From assembly GCF_900110875.1 (NCBI RefSeq), contig NZ_FOFM01000002.1, forward strand, positions 248,001 to 312,000: a DNA stretch of 64,000 nucleotides, written 5' to 3'. Position numbers and translations under genes: made by a program. The notes below the pieces were generated by a model. It worked only from the letters and a program-made list of their open reading frames with translations, searched no databases and was not told where the DNA came from. Numbering within the stretch: the first letter of the stretch is position 1; every line of letters starts with the position of its first letter. Source of the DNA: Pseudovibrio axinellae (GTDB lineage: Bacteria; Pseudomonadota; Alphaproteobacteria; Rhizobiales; Stappiaceae). Of this stretch, positions 9,582-20,978 are shown one piece after another.

Positions 9582-11465
9582 CTAAACAACACCAGCAATA
9601 TTTCTGCCTGAACGGCGAATAAACGCGAGCAACAATGTCAACGCAGCAGGAGTAATCCCATCCATGCGTGACGCCTGCCCGATTGTTGAAGGACGCAAAG
9701 CTTCGAGCTTCTGGCGAACTTCGTTAGAAAGCCCAGCTAGAGCAGCATAATCAATCCCTGCAGGAATGACCAGATCCTCATCCCGTTTCAATGCTTCAAT
9801 ATCAGCAGCCTGGCGCTCCAGATAGACGGCATACATTGCGTCAATAGCCACCTGCTCTGCGATCTGCATTTCAACATCATTCAACTCATCAAAGATCTCG
9901 GCCAGGTCTTTGAGAGAGATATTTGGATATGCTAACAAGTCGAAGGCGGAGCGTTTCACGCCATCCTGGTTGATTGGCAGACCGTGCTTACGTCCTTCAT
10001 TGGGCGTAATCTTTAAGGACTGCATCAAGTCTTTGGCTTTAATGAGCTTTTCAACCTTCGTCTCGAAAGCGACTCGACGTTTTTCACCAATACAGCCCCA
10101 TTCGATGCCCATTGGAGTAAGACGCTGGTCAGCATTATCAGCACGCAGTGTAAGACGATACTCCGCCCGCGAGGTAAACATCCGATACGGCTCAGAAACA
10201 CCTCGTGTAATGAGATCATCGACCATAACGCCGATATACCCATCAGCACGACCAACCGTCACTGCGGGGCCATCCTGAGCGGTTCTGGCAGCATTCAAAC
10301 CTGCCAAAAGACCTTGTGCGCCAGCTTCTTCATAGCCAGTAGTACCATTGATCTGACCCGCGAGGTAAAGGCCCTTTTGCTTCTTCACCTCAAGCGTATT
10401 GGTCAGTTCGGTTGGATCAATATGATCATACTCGATTGCGTAGGCTGGCTTGAAGTACTCGACCTTCTCCAGTCCTGGAATAGTCCGTAAAAATTGAATC
10501 TGAACGTCTTCCGGAAGAGATGTAGAGATCCCGTTTGGATAAACAGTCGGATCATCCAATCCTTCGGGTTCCAAAAACACCTGATGGCCATCACGATCAC
10601 CAAAGCGCACAATCTTGTCTTCAATAGAAGGACAATAACGTGGCCCCCTTCCCTTAATTTCTCCTGAATACATCGCAGAGCGCTTGATGTTATCACGGAT
10701 GATCTTATGGGTCTCAGGTGTGGTGCGCGTGATATAACATGGCACCTGTCGGATCTGAATTTCATCTGTCAGCGTTGAGAACGGAACTGGTTCTTCATCA
10801 CCTGGTTGTTCCTGCAGGATGTCCCAGTTGATAGTACGACCATCCAAACGCGCCGGAGTACCAGTCTTCAAACGACCAAGGCGAAGCCCAAGCTCTTCCA
10901 GTGACTCAGACAAACCAAGAGCAGGTGCTTCCCCATCACGCCCCGCCGGGATCTGTTTATCTCCGATATGAATGAGCCCACGAAGAAACGTGCCGGTGGT
11001 GATAACAACCGCTTTCGCCGAAACTCGGCGACCATCGGCAAGGGTCACACCTTTAAGGACACCACCCTCTCGGACGAGCTTGTCTGCTTCACCCTCAACA
11101 ACATTCAGGTTTTCAATAGCTTTGATCTCTGCCTGCATCGCCTCACGGTAAAGCTTGCGATCAGCCTGAGAACGAGGCCCTTGTACGGCTGGTCCTTTAC
11201 GTCGGTTAAGCATGCGAAACTGAATACCAGACGCGTCAGCAACCCGTCCCATCAGTCCATCAAGCGCATCAATCTCACGCACCAGATGTCCCTTCCCCAA
11301 ACCACCAATGGCGGGGTTACAAGACATCACACCAATCGTGTCAAAGCGATGCGTGATCAGCGCGGTATGCGCACCCATACGAGCAGACGCAGCAGCAGCT
11401 TCACAGCCAGCGTGACCACCACCGATGATGATAGTGTCAAACTCGAGATCAAAATTATCAGACAT
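9582..11465 (-). CDS. mnmG: tRNA uridine-5-carboxymethylaminomethyl modification enzyme MnmG
   Basis: FAD-dependent partner of MnmE that installs cmnm5 at the wobble uridine of certain tRNAs. The 627 residues match the family. The Rossmann FAD site is [20 protein letters not shown] at residues 12-31, followed by [33 protein letters not shown] and [11 protein letters not shown]. The C-terminal tRNA- and MnmE-binding helical domain ends in [19 protein letters not shown]. It begins the mnmG-rsmG-parA-parB run and lies 276 bp from mnmE, with a parS site in that gap. Confidence 0.98.
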   Translation of the reverse strand: MSDNFDLEFDTIIIGGGHAGCEAAAASARMGAHTALITHRFDTIGVMSCNPAIGGLGKGHLVREIDALDGLMGRVADASGIQFRMLNRRKGPAVQGPRSQADRKLYREAMQAEIKAIENLNVVEGEADKLVREGGVLKGVTLADGRRVSAKAVVITTGTFLRGLIHIGDKQIPAGRDGEAPALGLSESLEELGLRLGRLKTGTPARLDGRTINWDILQEQPGDEEPVPFSTLTDEIQIRQVPCYITRTTPETHKIIRDNIKRSAMYSGEIKGRGPRYCPSIEDKIVRFGDRDGHQVFLEPEGLDDPTVYPNGISTSLPEDVQIQFLRTIPGLEKVEYFKPAYAIEYDHIDPTELTNTLEVKKQKGLYLAGQINGTTGYEEAGAQGLLAGLNAARTAQDGPAVTVGRADGYIGVMVDDLITRGVSEPYRMFTSRAEYRLTLRADNADQRLTPMGIEWGCIGEKRRVAFETKVEKLIKAKDLMQSLKITPNEGRKHGLPINQDGVKRSAFDLLAYPNISLKDLAEIFDELNDVEMQIAEQVAIDAMYAVYLERQAADIEALKRDEDLVIPAGIDYAALAGLSNEVRQKLEALRPSTIGQASRMDGITPAALTLLLAFIRRSGRNIAGVV

Positions 11466-11717
11466 TTCGGTCCTGCATTTCGCCGTTCTAAGTACAAAGA
11501 TACGTCTGTTGCATACTTTGCAAGCTTCTGGACCTATGTAGGCCGCAGATAAAACTTGGGGGAATTAGAAGGGCAATTACCTATTTTCTTGAAAACTTGA
11601 TACAACAGCTCACGCTTCGGGTCAAAGAAAACAGCGCACTGAGTCGCAGATACCGCAACTATTGTTTTCCACGAGACTCACCAAGTTCTCCCCAATGAGT
11701 CCCAATTTTCTAAAAAC

Positions 11718-11731
11718 GTTTCACGTGAAAC
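11718..11731. promoter_or_regulatory. parS site (perfect palindrome) between mnmE and mnmG
   Basis: GTTTCACGTGAAAC, the second perfect copy, in the 276-bp gap upstream of mnmG, just past the mnmE stop codon. The rest of this gap shows no other feature I can name. Confidence 0.9.
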
Positions 11732-11741
11732 ATGGTATTTT

Positions 11742-13091
11742 TTACTTACCGACGCAAAAATCACGGAAAATCACATCGAGTAAATCTTCAACATCGATTC
11801 GACCTGTGATGCGACCGAGCTGGTCAGCAGCCCGTCGAAGATCCTCGCCGCGCAATTCAATTGGATAGCCGACAGCTTTAATGGCTCTGTTCAGATCATC
11901 GGTACACTGAGTAAGGTGACTACGATGACGTTCACGCGTTATCAGCGGGTTTTCGATAAGGCCAATATTTCGTTCCGCAAACGACTCGAGGCTTGAAAGT
12001 AGCGAGTTCATCCCCCCCGTACCATGCACGGAAACGTCTATCACTTCGCTTGTTTCGAAAGAGTCATGACCGGCACAATCACCTAAATCGCTCTTGGTGT
12101 TCAGTCGCCAAATCTCAGCTCCACTTGTCAGCAAGCTCTGCGGCAACTCTTCAGCTTCGACGTTTGGTGCATGTGTCCAGAGTATAAGATCCGCATTTTC
12201 TGCTTGTACAAGAGCCCGGCGGATACCCTCTTTCTCGATCATCCCAGCACTCTCGCGAATGCCAGCTGTGTCGATGAGGGTTACCGGATAACCTCCCAAA
12301 TCCAAATGAACCTCAAGCACATCACGCGTTGTACCAGCTTCGGGTGTCACTATGGCAACATCCCTCTGGGCCAGTTTGTTCATCAAACTGGATTTCCCTG
12401 CGTTTGGCGGGCCTAGCAAAACAACCTGAAGACCGGAACGAAGCCTCTCCCCTCGCCGCGCATCAGAAAGATGATCCAGCATTTCAAGACGCAGCTTCTC
12501 AAGCTCAACCCAAATTTCATCGGCTACAGAATCCGGAATATCGTCTTCATCGGAAAAGTCGAGTTCAGCTTCAATCATCGCGCGGCTGCGAATAAGGGTC
12601 TCGCGCCACTGCGAGTAAAGCTGACCTAGAGCGCCATCCATCTGCCTTTGTGCCTGACGACGTTGGGCATCAGTTTCCGCATCAATCAGATCTGCAAGCC
12701 CTTCAACTTCTGTAAGGTCAAGCTTGTTGTTGTGAAAAGCTCTCCGCGTAAACTCACCTTGCTCCGCTGGTCTGCACCCTTCAAAGCTGGAAAGCACACG
12801 CAAAACAGCAGCTACAACAGCTCGTCCACCGTGACAATGCAGCTCTACTGTGTCTTCTCCTGTGAAGCTTCCTGGTCCTTCAAACCACAAGATCAACGCG
12901 TGGTCTAACAGTGAACCATCTACAGGATCCCACAATTTCTTCAGGTTAGATTCACGTGAAACAGGGAATTTACCTTTAATAAGCTTTCTTAAAACTGGTC
13001 CGGACTGAGAGCCAGATAAACGGATAACAGCTACACCTGAAGGCAGTGCGCCGCTAGAAACTGCAAAGATTGTTTCCTGTTGTGTATTCAT
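11742..13091 (-). CDS. mnmE: tRNA modification GTPase MnmE
   Basis: GTPase that works with MnmG at wobble uridines. The 449 residues contain the N-terminal folate-binding domain (AVSSGALPSGVAVIRLSG), a helical domain split by the G domain (G1 LLGPPNAGKSS near residue 230, G2 around TTRD, G3 DTAGIRES), and the C-terminal FCVGK tail that carries the conserved cysteine. The ATG at 13091 is the natural start. Divergent from the DUF255 gene by 98 bp. A one-mismatch parS-like site lies inside the gene at 12949. Confidence 0.98.
   Translation of the reverse strand: MNTQQETIFAVSSGALPSGVAVIRLSGSQSGPVLRKLIKGKFPVSRESNLKKLWDPVDGSLLDHALILWFEGPGSFTGEDTVELHCHGGRAVVAAVLRVLSSFEGCRPAEQGEFTRRAFHNNKLDLTEVEGLADLIDAETDAQRRQAQRQMDGALGQLYSQWRETLIRSRAMIEAELDFSDEDDIPDSVADEIWVELEKLRLEMLDHLSDARRGERLRSGLQVVLLGPPNAGKSSLMNKLAQRDVAIVTPEAGTTRDVLEVHLDLGGYPVTLIDTAGIRESAGMIEKEGIRRALVQAENADLILWTHAPNVEAEELPQSLLTSGAEIWRLNTKSDLGDCAGHDSFETSEVIDVSVHGTGGMNSLLSSLESFAERNIGLIENPLITRERHRSHLTQCTDDLNRAIKAVGYPIELRGEDLRRAADQLGRITGRIDVEDLLDVIFRDFCVGK
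12949..12962. promoter_or_regulatory. parS-like site (one mismatch) inside mnmE
   Basis: GATTCACGTGAAAC differs from the perfect palindrome at one base in the left arm. Probably a weaker ParB site in the cluster. Confidence 0.65.
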
Positions 13092-13189
13092 TCTAAGCCC
13101 GGTTCTTTATTCGCTATGAGATCACATATGGACTGCGTTAAACCTACCCTAATCGCCAAGCAATACCTTGAACTCAGGATCACTTCTTT

Positions 13190-15199
<2,010 letters not shown>

Positions 15200-15210
15200 G
15201 AAATAGAACA

Positions 15211-15242
15211 CCACTGACTCACAGTTTCACGTGAGTCAGTGG
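15211..15242. repeat. 12-bp inverted repeat after the DUF255 gene, containing a half-parS
   Basis: CCACTGACTCAC and GTGAGTCAGTGG form a perfect 12-bp stem with the 8-base loop AGTTTCAC. There is no T run, so it is an imperfect terminator candidate. The 3' loop edge and stem also spell GTTTCACGTGAGTC (15224-15237), a parS left arm and centre. Confidence 0.75.
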
Positions 15243-15270
15243 TAGAAATTAGAAGATTGAGTTTGCACGT

Positions 15271-15284
15271 GATTCACGTGAAAC
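15271..15284. promoter_or_regulatory. parS-like site (one mismatch), intergenic
   Basis: GATTCACGTGAAAC, identical to the site inside mnmE, in the 128-bp gap between the DUF255 gene and the first GNAT gene. Its intergenic position argues that it is not a coding accident. Confidence 0.7.
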
Positions 15285-15327
15285 ATCACAACTTTACTAA
15301 CAAAGCTATTTTGTTATCCCATTAAGT

Positions 15328-15918
15328 TTAGTTCTGTAAAACAGAAGCGAAACAATCCTTATTCAGACGATACAAAACATGTCTCACCAGAGGATGATCA
15401 GGTTCCAACATTGGATGATCAAAATCCTCTGCTGCATCAGTCATCATATGCAATCGCTGCATTAGTTTTTGAGAACGGACATTGGTAACCGTCGTAAAGC
15501 TGACAATCTCTTCAGCCTGAAGCGTCTCAAATCCAAATCGTATCCAGGTACGTGCCGCTTCCTGCGCAATCCCCTTCCCCCATGCATCAGGAATAAGACG
15601 CCAGCCAATCTCAATACACGGATCGAATGGTAAAGGTATTGGGTAGGTAGGTACATTCAATCCACAAAATCCAAGAAAACGCCCGCTCTCAAGATCCTCA
15701 ACAACAGGACATGCAAACCCCAGTTGATCCTGCTTTACCATCAACCGCTGGAGCATAATCTCACTCTCAACCCTAGGCATCACAGCCGGAAAAAACTCCA
15801 TGACGCGAGCATCAGCGTTCATCTCAACCAAACCGTCAAGATCCCGCTCTTCCCACTTGCGAAGCACAAGACGACCACTCTCAATACGTGGGCATTTGTC
15901 GATGACATCTTCAATCAT
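15328..15918 (-). CDS. GNAT family N-acetyltransferase (RimJ/RimL type), copy 2
   Basis: Acetyl-CoA-dependent transferase of the RimJ/RimL-like Acetyltransf_3 type; the substrate is unknown. Family features are RLVLRKWEERDLDGL at the N-terminus, IEIGWRLIPDAWGKGIAQEA with the GxGIA acetyl-CoA loop, and NVRSQKLMQRL. The ATG at 15918 overlaps the stop of the upstream paralogue in an ATGA, which decides the start and indicates translational coupling. The protein of 196 residues is clearly related to the upstream gene, so the pair arose by tandem duplication. Confidence 0.88.
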   Translation of the reverse strand: MIEDVIDKCPRIESGRLVLRKWEERDLDGLVEMNADARVMEFFPAVMPRVESEIMLQRLMVKQDQLGFACPVVEDLESGRFLGFCGLNVPTYPIPLPFDPCIEIGWRLIPDAWGKGIAQEAARTWIRFGFETLQAEEIVSFTTVTNVRSQKLMQRLHMMTDAAEDFDHPMLEPDHPLVRHVLYRLNKDCFASVLQN

Positions 15919-16496
15919 AATCCAGTTCCCCAAAACTGCTCATATGTAATCTTGTAAAGGAAGTTTTTTGCAAGAGGATCACCGGCATCCAAACCTGAGT
16001 CAATAAAATCATCACCTTCGCAGTAGGTCATACCCAATCGTTTCATTGTGTTCTCAGAACGACGATTCCCCTCAACTGCAATTGCAAAGACCTCACGTAG
16101 CTTTAAGGTTTTGAAACCGAATCCAAGCCAAGATACAGCCGCTTCTGTGGCTATCCCTTCTCCCCAGACCTCCCTCTTAAGTCTCCACCCTATTTCAACA
16201 CCTGGCCCGCTAGGAATGTCAGTTTCCTGATAATTGAGACCACAGAATCCTAAGAACTGGGCAGTTTGCTTGTCTTCAACCACTGGAAAGCAATAGCCAT
16301 ATTTGTACTGCCTCGCCAGAATCCTATCCAACATCCTTTCCACTTCCGCAGGTGCCTCAGCACCACCAAAGAATGCCATAACTTCAAGGTGCCCACACAT
16401 CTCGGTCAACCCCTCCAGATCCCGCTCTTCCCACCTACGAAGAACAAGTCTCTCAGTTTCAACCCGTGGGCATTTATCCAGCAACACCTCTTCCAT
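15915..16496 (-). CDS. GNAT family N-acetyltransferase (RimJ/RimL type), copy 1
   Basis: First gene of the GNAT pair. It shares with copy 2 the pattern DKCPRVETERLVLRRWEERDLEGL, FCGLNYQETDI, VEIGWRLKREVWGEGIATEAA (acetyl-CoA loop) and NRRSENTMKRLGM. The ATG at 16496 follows a strong GGGGAGGGG ribosome site; an upstream in-frame codon would extend the protein by 11 residues but lacks such a site. The rho terminator lies about 70 bp upstream, so this pair probably has its own promoter or depends on read-through. The substrate is unknown. Confidence 0.88.
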   Translation of the reverse strand: MEEVLLDKCPRVETERLVLRRWEERDLEGLTEMCGHLEVMAFFGGAEAPAEVERMLDRILARQYKYGYCFPVVEDKQTAQFLGFCGLNYQETDIPSGPGVEIGWRLKREVWGEGIATEAAVSWLGFGFKTLKLREVFAIAVEGNRRSENTMKRLGMTYCEGDDFIDSGLDAGDPLAKNFLYKITYEQFWGTGL

Positions 16497-16561
16497 ATTC
16501 CCCTCCCCTAATTTCGTAATCGAATCCAACTATTAAAAGCGCCAAAAATCGGCTTAAAAAT

Positions 16562-16595
16562 AAAAAAAGCCCCGCGCACCGAAGTGAGCGAGGCT
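16562..16595 (-). terminator. Rho-independent terminator after rho
   Basis: On the minus strand AGCCTCGCTCAC-TTCG-GTGCGCGGGGCT forms a 12-bp stem (one mismatch, one G-T) closed by a UUCG tetraloop and followed by seven T. It separates rho from the GNAT pair. Confidence 0.9.
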
Positions 16596-16619
16596 CTGAA
16601 ATTCGGTTCTAATAAAGAC

Positions 16620-17885
16620 CTATGTATTCATAGAGTCAAAGAAGTCATCGTTAGATTTCGTCTGACGTAGCTTATCAAGCAGGAACTCAACAGCATCTAC
16701 TGTACCCATCTGGCTTAGGATACGGCGCAGAACGAAAGTCTTCTTAAGCTTATCAGCTGGAACAAGAAGCTCTTCCTTACGCGTACCAGAGCGTTGAATA
16801 TCAACAGCCGGGAAGACACGTTTGTCTGAGATCTTACGATCAAGGATAATTTCAGAGTTACCTGTACCCTTGAATTCTTCGAAGATAACTTCATCCATGC
16901 GGCTACCGGTATCAATCAACGCCGTTGCGATGATGGTGAGTGACCCACCTTCTTCAATGTTACGAGCCGCACCGAAGAAGCGTTTAGGACGCTGTAGGGC
17001 GTTCGCATCAACACCACCTGTCAGAACCTTACCAGAGGAAGGAACAACGGTGTTGTAAGCACGACCAAGTCGAGTAATGGAATCCAGAAGGATAACAACA
17101 TCACGACCATGTTCGGTCAAACGTTTTGCCTTCTCGATAACCATCTCAGCTACCTGAACGTGGCGCGTAGCTGGCTCATCAAACGTTGAAGAAACAACTT
17201 CACCATCAACTGTACGTTGCATATCCGTCACTTCTTCAGGACGTTCATCGATCAAAAGAACGATGAGGTAGCATTCAGGATGGTTTGTTGTAATAGACTT
17301 CGCGATATTTTGAAGAAATACTGTTTTACCTGTCCGAGGAGGCGCAGTGATCAAAGCACGCTGGCCTTTGCCAAGCGGAGCTACAAGATCGATAATGCGG
17401 GAAGAAATATCCTTGGACGTAGAATCTGGGATTTCAAGATTGAAGCGCTCTTCTGGGTACAGCGGCGTAAGGTTATCAAAGTGAACCTTGTGACGCGCTT
17501 TTTCAGGGTCTTCAAAATTGATTTTATTTACCTTCAGAAGGGCAAAATAACGCTCACCTTCTTTCGGACTACGGATCTGGCCTTCAACAGTATCACCAGT
17601 GCGCAGAGAAAAGCGACGGATCTGTGAAGGTGAAACGTAAATATCGTCTGGGCCTGGCAAGTAGTTAGCATCAGGAGAGCGGAGGAATCCAAATCCATCT
17701 TGGAGGACCTCTACGACACCTTCGCCGATGATCTCAATATCTTGCTCTGCAAGTCTCTTCAAGATCGCAAACATAAGTTCCTGTTTGCGCATGGTGCTTG
17801 CATTTTCAACTTCGTGTTCCTCAGCAAAAGCGAGGAGTTCAGTTGCGCTCTTAGTTTTCAGGTCTCTGAGTTTCATTTCCCGCAT
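16620..17885 (-). CDS. rho: Transcription termination factor Rho
   Basis: Hexameric RNA helicase that ends transcription at C-rich sites. The protein of 421 residues has the N-terminal Rho-N helices ([20 protein letters not shown]), the RNA-binding cold-shock-like domain ([29 protein letters not shown]), Walker [11 protein letters not shown] and Walker [19 protein letters not shown], plus the Q-loop region [20 protein letters not shown]. The ATG at 17885 is chosen over a TTG one codon earlier. The gene sits between hemJ and the GNAT pair, with a 265-bp leader upstream that could host the autoregulation common for rho; no specific signal was recognised there. Confidence 0.98.
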   Translation of the reverse strand: MREMKLRDLKTKSATELLAFAEEHEVENASTMRKQELMFAILKRLAEQDIEIIGEGVVEVLQDGFGFLRSPDANYLPGPDDIYVSPSQIRRFSLRTGDTVEGQIRSPKEGERYFALLKVNKINFEDPEKARHKVHFDNLTPLYPEERFNLEIPDSTSKDISSRIIDLVAPLGKGQRALITAPPRTGKTVFLQNIAKSITTNHPECYLIVLLIDERPEEVTDMQRTVDGEVVSSTFDEPATRHVQVAEMVIEKAKRLTEHGRDVVILLDSITRLGRAYNTVVPSSGKVLTGGVDANALQRPKRFFGAARNIEEGGSLTIIATALIDTGSRMDEVIFEEFKGTGNSEIILDRKISDKRVFPAVDIQRSGTRKEELLVPADKLKKTFVLRRILSQMGTVDAVEFLLDKLRQTKSNDDFFDSMNT

Positions 17886-18150
17886 CAATAGGGATCGTCT
17901 TTACTATGGGTTCTGGACTTGATTTAGCTTTAGAAGGATCAAGAACTTTCGAACACAAAACGTTAGGGGGGAATAGTAGCTCATCTAGATACGAAATTTA
18001 TCGATCTTCGAAAATCGCTATGAGACAAGCGATCGCATAAGCTACATCGTGAAGTTGCGGGGACAATAACTAATCGAATTCAATTCGGCAAGTGCTTATT
18101 GCCCACTAATTTTCCTAATTTTCAATATAGGTTTCAAATTTACGGAACAT

Positions 18151-18579
18151 CTAGGGTTTAAAGATCACGAGGAACACAATTGCAACCATTAAAAGGGTCG
18201 GAATTTCATTAATAATTCTAAAGTAGCGCTCGCTATTCTTATTTTGATCCTGCGCAAACTTAGTGACATGACGCGAAAGCATCACGTGATATATCGTCAT
18301 CAGTATAACAAGTGAGAATTTCAGCATAAACCAAAGATCAAAATACGCGTCGAGCAAGTAAACCAACCAAAGCCCAAAAATCCAAGTTGCCATCATAGAC
18401 GGAGCCATAATTGCTTTGAGCAAACGGCGTTCCATCACTTTGAAGGTTTCACTCTTGTCTGAACCAACTTCAGCGGTGGTGTGGTAAACAAAAAGGCGCG
18501 GGAGGTAGAACAATCCTGCCATCCAGGCCACCACGGAAATTATGTGTAGGGACTTAGCCCAAGAATACGCATCTACCAT
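18151..18579 (-). CDS. hemJ: Protoporphyrinogen oxidase HemJ
   Basis: Inner-membrane enzyme that oxidises protoporphyrinogen IX to protoporphyrin IX in haem synthesis. The 142 residues include about four hydrophobic segments. The family N-terminus YSWAKSLHIISVVAWMAGLFYLPR carries the conserved His, and MERRLLKAIMAPSMMATWIFGLWL holds the conserved Lys. The gene directly follows hemE (31 bp), so two haem steps are joined. Previously called UPF0093. Confidence 0.93.
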   Translation of the reverse strand: MVDAYSWAKSLHIISVVAWMAGLFYLPRLFVYHTTAEVGSDKSETFKVMERRLLKAIMAPSMMATWIFGLWLVYLLDAYFDLWFMLKFSLVILMTIYHVMLSRHVTKFAQDQNKNSERYFRIINEIPTLLMVAIVFLVIFKP

Positions 18580-18610
18580 AATCCGCGCCTCATTTATTCA
18601 CAATTGCTGC

Positions 18611-19639
18611 TTACAACCCTTTAACCCGCTTCACCATCTCAGCCACATGCTCTGGTGGAGTTTGTGGAACAACACCATGACCAAGGTTAAAGATGTGCGG
18701 ACCATTACCTAAAACGTCGAGAGCGTGATCTATTCCAGTTTCAAGTGCTCGTCCACCGGCAACCAGCCGCATTGGATCCATATTTCCCTGAACAGGAACG
18801 ATTTTTTGAATTTCCTGCGCAACTTCTGCAGGAACCGTCCAGTCAAGACCAACGGCATCAACACCAGTTGCCTCAACATAGCGCTTCAAACGAGCAGCTG
18901 ATGCTTTCGGGAAACCAATAATCTTTGCGCTTGGACGCTGCGCTTTTACGCCTTCAACAATCTTGCGTGTAGGGCCAACAGACCATTGCTCAAAACCGAT
19001 GTCATCAAGAACCCCTGCCCATGTATCAAAGATCTGCAGCGCATCGGCTCCGCCATCTAATTGGGCAACAAGGTATGTGATGGAAGCTTCAACGAGTTGA
19101 TCGATGAAGGCAGTGAGCAATGCAGGATCCTTATAGGAGCCTATACGAGCGGCCACTTGATCCTGGGTAGTGTGACCTGCCACCGAATAGCAAGCGACCG
19201 TCCACGGTGCTCCGCAGAAGCCTAGAAGTGTGGTTTCTGTCGGGAGCTCAGCTCTCAAACGTTTGACTGTTGCGATAACAGGCTCCAGATGCTCCATCGT
19301 CCGAGCTTGATCAAGCTTTTCAACCTGTTCGATCGAAAGTGGTTCGAGAACAGGTCCACGACCCTCCTCAAAATTTACAGGGTAGCCAAGGGCATCTGGA
19401 ACTACGAAGATGTCAGAAAACAGGATGGCAGCATCAAAGCCATACCGTCGAATTGGTTGGAGGGTAACCTCTGTTGCAAGATCGGTATTGTAACAGAAAT
19501 CGAGAAAATTCGGAGCTTGAGCTCTTACAGCTCTGTACTCAGGTAAATACCTACCTGCTTGGCGCATCATCCAGATTGGTGGGCGTTCCAGTTTCTCGCC
19601 TGCCAAAACGCGCATTACCGCTCTTTCATGAGATTGCAT
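18611..19639 (-). CDS. hemE: Uroporphyrinogen decarboxylase
   Basis: Converts uroporphyrinogen III to coproporphyrinogen III. Signature RQAGRYLPEYR appears at about residues 26-36, with FSDIFVVPDALGYPV, GFCGAPWTVACYSVAG and NLGHGVVPQTPPEHV following. The length of 342 residues is normal. The ATG at 19639 is preferred to a TTG one codon earlier. Cotranscribed with hemJ. In Caulobacter the chromosomal origin lies next to hemE, on the side facing the ppsR homologue, and the same pair of genes faces each other here. Confidence 0.98.
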   Translation of the reverse strand: MQSHERAVMRVLAGEKLERPPIWMMRQAGRYLPEYRAVRAQAPNFLDFCYNTDLATEVTLQPIRRYGFDAAILFSDIFVVPDALGYPVNFEEGRGPVLEPLSIEQVEKLDQARTMEHLEPVIATVKRLRAELPTETTLLGFCGAPWTVACYSVAGHTTQDQVAARIGSYKDPALLTAFIDQLVEASITYLVAQLDGGADALQIFDTWAGVLDDIGFEQWSVGPTRKIVEGVKAQRPSAKIIGFPKASAARLKRYVEATGVDAVGLDWTVPAEVAQEIQKIVPVQGNMDPMRLVAGGRALETGIDHALDVLGNGPHIFNLGHGVVPQTPPEHVAEMVKRVKGL

Positions 19640-20014
19640 CAATCGCCTCTTTTTTTTCCAAAGCCTGCTTTAAAAGAATCTTCTTATTTGGAAGTTTCTA
19701 TTTCTATTAGTGACTGAATAGCAGGGATCAATTTCATTCCACAATTCCTATCTCAGAAAACACTTATGGGAAAAGTCACAGATCAAAAACAGCTAAGACT
19801 CTTCACAGGAGTCGAAAACAATTTGTTTTGTCCTTAGATTCAATAGGTTGTGATCTATATAATAACCACAGATCACAGCTCATCCCACAAGCTGTCCTGT
19901 GTATTTTTTGCGTGAGCAATGTGCAATCCCGTTTACCCGGTTCGTTTCATAGTCAATATCCTCAAAATATTGAATTGTTGACCAAATAGGGGCAGTGGGC
20001 ATTAAATTGAAGGT
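19640..20014. other. Candidate replication origin region (hemE/ppsR intergenic)
   Basis: A 375-bp gap between the divergent hemE and ppsR genes, the place where Cori lies in Caulobacter. It contains an AT-rich stretch (about 19660-19745), four GANTC sites (19676, 19797, 19809, 19837), a GACTC/GAGTC inverted repeat, and overlapping dyads: TGTGATCT (19849) with AGATCACA (19870), and ACAGCT (19875) with AGCTGT (19890). I found no clean TTATNCACA DnaA box, only two-mismatch forms. Origin function is inferred from position and structure. It must also carry the hemE and ppsR promoters. Confidence 0.5.
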
Positions 20015-20917
20015 ATGACGAAATTTGGGTACTTTTCCAAATCTTCGAGGATTGTTGAGGATGATACCTTGGGTAACCACTCTAACTACTTCCATTTACA
20101 CATGGTTTCGGATTCTACCGGCGAGACTTTGATGACTGTGGTACGGGCTGCGACCGCTCAATATGAGAATATCCAGCCAATCGAGCATGTGTATCCGCTG
20201 ATACGGCATGACAAACAGTTAAGTAGGGTGCTGGAAGAGATTGAATCTGCACCCGGAATCGTTCTGTACACACTTGTGGAACAAGCCTACGCGCGCCGCC
20301 TGGAGCGCAAGTGCCAAGACTTAGGCCTTCCCTGCGTGAATATCCTAAAGCCTGTTTATCAGGTCTTTCATAGCTATCTTAATGTCACGGAAACCTGGCG
20401 TGTGGGTGGGCAGCACGTGTTGGATGAGGAATACTTCCAAAGAATGGAAGCAATGAACTTTACCATGCTGCATGATGATGGCCAGATAGCTGGGGCTTTG
20501 GACGAAGCAGACGTTATATTGGTCGGTATTAGCCGAACCTCGAAGACGCCAACGTCGATTTATCTGGCAAATAGAGGGATAAAAGCAGCAAATATACCGC
20601 TTATTCCAAACATGCGCCCTCCCCGCCAGCTTTTGAAAGCGAAAAAGCCTCTGGTCGTTGGCTTGATGGCGACTGCTGAACGAATTCGGGACATTCGGCA
20701 AAATCGCATACTTTCCCTCGATGCTAAAACAGATAACGACACTTACGTTGACCGAAAATCAATTGCTCAAGAGATTGCGATGTCGAAACGATTATGCGCT
20801 GAACATGGGTGGCCTTTGATAGATGTTACACGCCGCTCAATTGAAGAAACTGCAGCAGAAATTATGGATTTGCTCCGAAAACATAAAAATGAGCAAAAAG
20901 AAAAAGAAGAATATTGA
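20015..20917 (+). CDS. Pyruvate, water/phosphate dikinase regulatory protein (DUF299)
   Basis: Bifunctional Ser/Thr kinase-phosphorylase that switches pyruvate phosphate dikinase or PEP synthetase off and on. The family start [14 protein letters not shown] is at about residues 26-39, the P-loop is [14 protein letters not shown], and [14 protein letters not shown] and [14 protein letters not shown] follow. About 20 extra residues precede the usual start, so the true initiation codon may be later, but no better-placed ATG with a ribosome site was found. Its counterpart in Caulobacter flanks the origin. First gene of the ppsR-maf-aroE-coaE-dnaQ run. Confidence 0.92.
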   Translation: MTKFGYFSKSSRIVEDDTLGNHSNYFHLHMVSDSTGETLMTVVRAATAQYENIQPIEHVYPLIRHDKQLSRVLEEIESAPGIVLYTLVEQAYARRLERKCQDLGLPCVNILKPVYQVFHSYLNVTETWRVGGQHVLDEEYFQRMEAMNFTMLHDDGQIAGALDEADVILVGISRTSKTPTSIYLANRGIKAANIPLIPNMRPPRQLLKAKKPLVVGLMATAERIRDIRQNRILSLDAKTDNDTYVDRKSIAQEIAMSKRLCAEHGWPLIDVTRRSIEETAAEIMDLLRKHKNEQKEKEEY

Positions 20918-20978
20918 GAAGCGCTGCGCTTTATCCCAATAAAGAACACAAGAAATCCTCAGACTGAGAAAGTAAAGT

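Noticed and set aside
10968-11552. Plus-strand frame opposite mnmG
   Set aside because: Antisense of the FAD-binding region; Thr/Arg/His-rich and without known motifs.
11662-11868. Short plus-strand frame containing FHVKH
   Set aside because: The peptide is produced by the parS palindrome, and the rest is antisense to mnmE.
19849-19905. DnaA boxes in the hemE/ppsR gap
   Set aside because: Closest matches to TTATNCACA have two mismatches, so I did not list individual boxes.
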